This document shows, piece by piece, positions 35,873 through 37,596 of a stretch of DNA of 37,596 bases. Position 1 is the first letter of the stretch. Every line of letters begins with the position of its first letter. The position numbers and the translations under genes are program-made. Source of the stretch: CAZFAI01 sp964516555 (GTDB lineage Bacteria > Patescibacteriota > Microgenomatia > UBA12405). Under the pieces are notes generated by a model. That model had not been told where the DNA came from. It searched no databases and saw nothing but the letters and a program-made list of their open reading frames with translations. Location of the stretch: contig CAZFAI010000003.1 of NCBI GenBank assembly GCA_964516555.1, positions 1-37,596 of the forward strand. Reading direction: 5' to 3'.

Positions 35873-36391
35873 ATGCTCTATTTGTCCGTTATCCTTTTTA
35901 TTTTATTTCTATACTTCGCAATTTTAGGCTATTTTTTTTACCGCCTTACCATAGCCCCGGGAGCCATTTACTATCCTACTCCCGAAAAAACTGTTATTGA
36001 CATGCTTGATTTAGCCAAAGTTGGTCCAAAGGATACCGTCCTTGACTTAGGATCCGGTGACGGCCGGATACTAATAGAAGCCGCCAAGCGCGGTGCCAAG
36101 GCTATTGGCTACGAGATAGACCCCCTCCTGGTCCGCCAGTCCCGCAAATTGGTTCACAGTGAAAATCTATCTCACCTCGTTACCATTCACAACAACAACA
36201 TGTGGAAAGCCAACCTTAGTCAAGCCACTGTTATTACTCTATACCTTTTCCCCAATTTTATGAACCGGCTCCAAAAATTGCTCGAAAAAAAACTCACTCA
36301 CCCCATCAGACTTGTCTCCCATAACTACCAATTCACCAAAAAACAACCCTCCCGAAAATCCGGCAATCTGTATCTTTACACCTTCCCTTAA
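35873..36391 (+). CDS. Membrane-anchored SAM-dependent methyltransferase
   Basis: 172 residues. One membrane helix at the N-terminus (about 3-25), then a class I methyltransferase domain: YYPTPEKTVIDMLDLAKVGP, VLDLGSGDGRILIEAAKRGA (SAM-binding motif I), IGYEIDPLLV (acidic residue for the SAM ribose) and VITLYLFPNFMNRLQKLL. The arrangement with an anchor and PTP...DLGSGDGR resembles the FAM173/ATPSCKMT lysine methyltransferases, which modify membrane protein complexes; a similar role is inferred here. Its last bases overlap murB tail-to-tail. Confidence 0.82.
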   Translation: MLYLSVILFILFLYFAILGYFFYRLTIAPGAIYYPTPEKTVIDMLDLAKVGPKDTVLDLGSGDGRILIEAAKRGAKAIGYEIDPLLVRQSRKLVHSENLSHLVTIHNNNMWKANLSQATVITLYLFPNFMNRLQKLLEKKLTHPIRLVSHNYQFTKKQPSRKSGNLYLYTFP

Positions 36392-37500
36392 TTTAAATCA
36401 AAATAATAGTCTAATTCTTCCCTCAAAAAACCTACCAATTCCGGCTCGTTTTCCAAAACGACACCCGTCTTTCGGTACACTTCTCTCCTGATTATCCTAA
36501 AAAGTTCCATTACATCATCCGCCTTTGCGCTGCCGTTATTTACCAAAACCAACGGCTGATTTGGATTTACATATACTCCTTTTACCTTAGTCCTTTTCAA
36601 TCCACACATATCAATCAGCAAAGCACCAGGCAATTTAATCATTTTTTTCCCTTTTCTGGCCAGTTTAATTAATCTAGCCACTTCTTCTTCCGAAAAATTT
36701 TCTTTTAATCTTTCCACCAATAGTAAAAAATCCCTCCCCCCCATAACCACATTCTTAAAAAACGAACCTGAATTCCCTCCTTTTACCGCTACCGGAAATG
36801 GATATTTTTTATCCCTTATCTCAATAATTGCCTGTCTGATTTGGTCAATACTTGGACTCTTTATCTTTTTTTTCCAAAAATACTCCTTCAAATCCTTATA
36901 TCTTAAATTCTGTTTCCTTCTTTTACTAAGTCTGATAACTACCGCCAACACCACCATATCACCCTTTCTCCCTTGGTTAAATACACTCCTTCGGTAATCA
37001 AATTTACACGCTCGGTTATCTAATTCCAATAACTTTCCTGTCAACTTCTCCCACGCTTCCACCTCAACTACCACATCACTTATCTGCTGCCCATAAGCTC
37101 CCACATTCTGCACTACGGTAGCTCCGCAACTACCTGGAATATGCGACAAATTCTCAATCCCCCACCAGCTACTCTTCACTGCTTTTTCCACCACCTCATC
37201 CCATACCTCGCCCGCCTCTATTCTCAGCCACACCCAATTCTCATCTTCTTTTATTACATTTACTCCTTTATTAATCATTCTGATCACCAACCCGGGAAAA
37301 CCTCTTTCAGACACCACCATATTACTACCACCCCCCAAAACCAACACTGGTAATCCCCTATTCTTAGCAAATTCCAATATTCTTCCCAGATCCTGACTTC
37401 TTCTAACTTCAGCAAAAAACTCGGCCTTACCACCAACCCGAAAAGTCGTCAAATTTTTTAGAAGATAGTTCTTTTTGATTTCAACTTGTCGTACCGCCAT
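36388..37500 (-). CDS. murB: UDP-N-acetylenolpyruvoylglucosamine reductase
   Basis: Makes UDP-MurNAc in cell-wall synthesis, with FAD and NADPH. 370 residues: LTTFRVGGKAEFF and VLGGGSNMVVS (FAD-binding), IPGSCGATVVQNVGAYGQQI, FDYRRSVFN, KGGNSGSFFKN with the catalytic Ser, and a C-terminal Glu in VVLENEPELVGF. TAGAAT (37508-37513) ends 7 bases before the ATG. Preceded on the same strand by the end of a SHOCT-like protein. Confidence 0.95.
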   Translation of the reverse strand: MAVRQVEIKKNYLLKNLTTFRVGGKAEFFAEVRRSQDLGRILEFAKNRGLPVLVLGGGSNMVVSERGFPGLVIRMINKGVNVIKEDENWVWLRIEAGEVWDEVVEKAVKSSWWGIENLSHIPGSCGATVVQNVGAYGQQISDVVVEVEAWEKLTGKLLELDNRACKFDYRRSVFNQGRKGDMVVLAVVIRLSKRRKQNLRYKDLKEYFWKKKIKSPSIDQIRQAIIEIRDKKYPFPVAVKGGNSGSFFKNVVMGGRDFLLLVERLKENFSEEEVARLIKLARKGKKMIKLPGALLIDMCGLKRTKVKGVYVNPNQPLVLVNNGSAKADDVMELFRIIRREVYRKTGVVLENEPELVGFLREELDYYFDLN

Positions 37501-37536
37501 TAATTACATTCTATCTCCTACAAGCTAATTTTGCAG

Positions 37537-37596
37537 TTATTTCTCTAAATCTTTTTTCTTTTGCTCGTATTCTTCTTTATCGATTTCACCGTTTAC
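37537..37596 (-). CDS. C-terminal end of a SHOCT-like protein (cut by window edge)
   Basis: Only the last 19 residues are in the window: VNGEIDKEEYEQKKKDLEK and stop. This is the pattern of the C-terminal helix of SHOCT domains (G-x-I-x-x-E-E-Y-x-x-K-K-x-x-L), found at the ends of many small membrane or oligomerising proteins. The main part lies beyond the window. Confidence 0.55.
   Translation of the reverse strand, partial: VNGEIDKEEYEQKKKDLEK

Overview
Kind of organism. This looks like a chromosomal piece of a small-genome, AT-rich bacterium, most likely a Candidate Phyla Radiation (Patescibacteria) member, possibly Microgenomates-like. The reasons are very tight packing with tail-to-tail overlapping genes, a condensed rpsB-tsf-frr-rseP cluster that lacks pyrH, uppS, cdsA and dxr, a short EF-Ts, zinc-type L28 and L33, a HerA/TraG-like ATPase of a type common in these bacteria, and almost no metabolic genes. 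The phylum is inference from gene content; there is no rRNA gene in the window.

Layout. 1-2120 (minus) is the translation cluster rseP(partial)-frr-tsf-rpsB. 2215-3640 (minus) is an accessory stretch, visibly richer in GC, with two structured transcription units that carry very small Cys-rich or basic ORFs. 3931-6535 (plus) holds a DNA-translocase-like ATPase and a small Cys protein. 6532-12237 (minus) is mreB-mrdA-dprA-hyp and topA. 12275-16999 holds an O-antigen-ligase-like membrane protein, def, fmt, rpmB, an M50 protease and a DUF1858-like protein. 17103-17262 is a candidate 6S-like RNA. 17232-24121 holds two glycosyltransferases, a minimal sufC-sufB/D pair, two tRNA-Thr, one tRNA-Ser, a nucleotidyltransferase-like protein and a membrane-anchored protein. 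24180-26322 holds an orphan DRE-TIM metallolyase and two exported or anchored proteins. 26325-28371 (minus) is a surface-anchored Pro/Thr-repeat protein followed by a Tat-type lipoprotein with sortase-like features. 28574-37596 holds hpf, rpmG, a radical SAM protein, a GT4 enzyme, an epmA-like synthetase, a DEDDh-exonuclease/GIY-YIG fusion, an S41 protease with a degenerate J domain, a methyltransferase and murB.

Expression logic. At least 16 genes have a -10-like hexamer (TANNNT or close) ending 5-7 bases before the start codon, with no Shine-Dalgarno site. This is the geometry of leaderless mRNAs, and it also fixes several starts (for example a GTG start for mreB). Strong Shine-Dalgarno sites occur in the GC-rich accessory units and at a few other starts.

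Most interesting signal. Three minus-strand units (2487-2989, 3094-3633, 27317-28371) share one leader design: a boxA-like sequence (CTTTRACAA), the 5' arm of a long-range inverted repeat whose 3' arm changes to match in each unit, a long near-perfect hairpin of 48-55 nt, and a UUMACCCCCA motif. In two units that motif is the loop of a hairpin that hides the Shine-Dalgarno site. This resembles an antitermination or RNA-processing leader (rrn or nut style) serving small Cys-rich and surface proteins. I do not recognise it as a described family.
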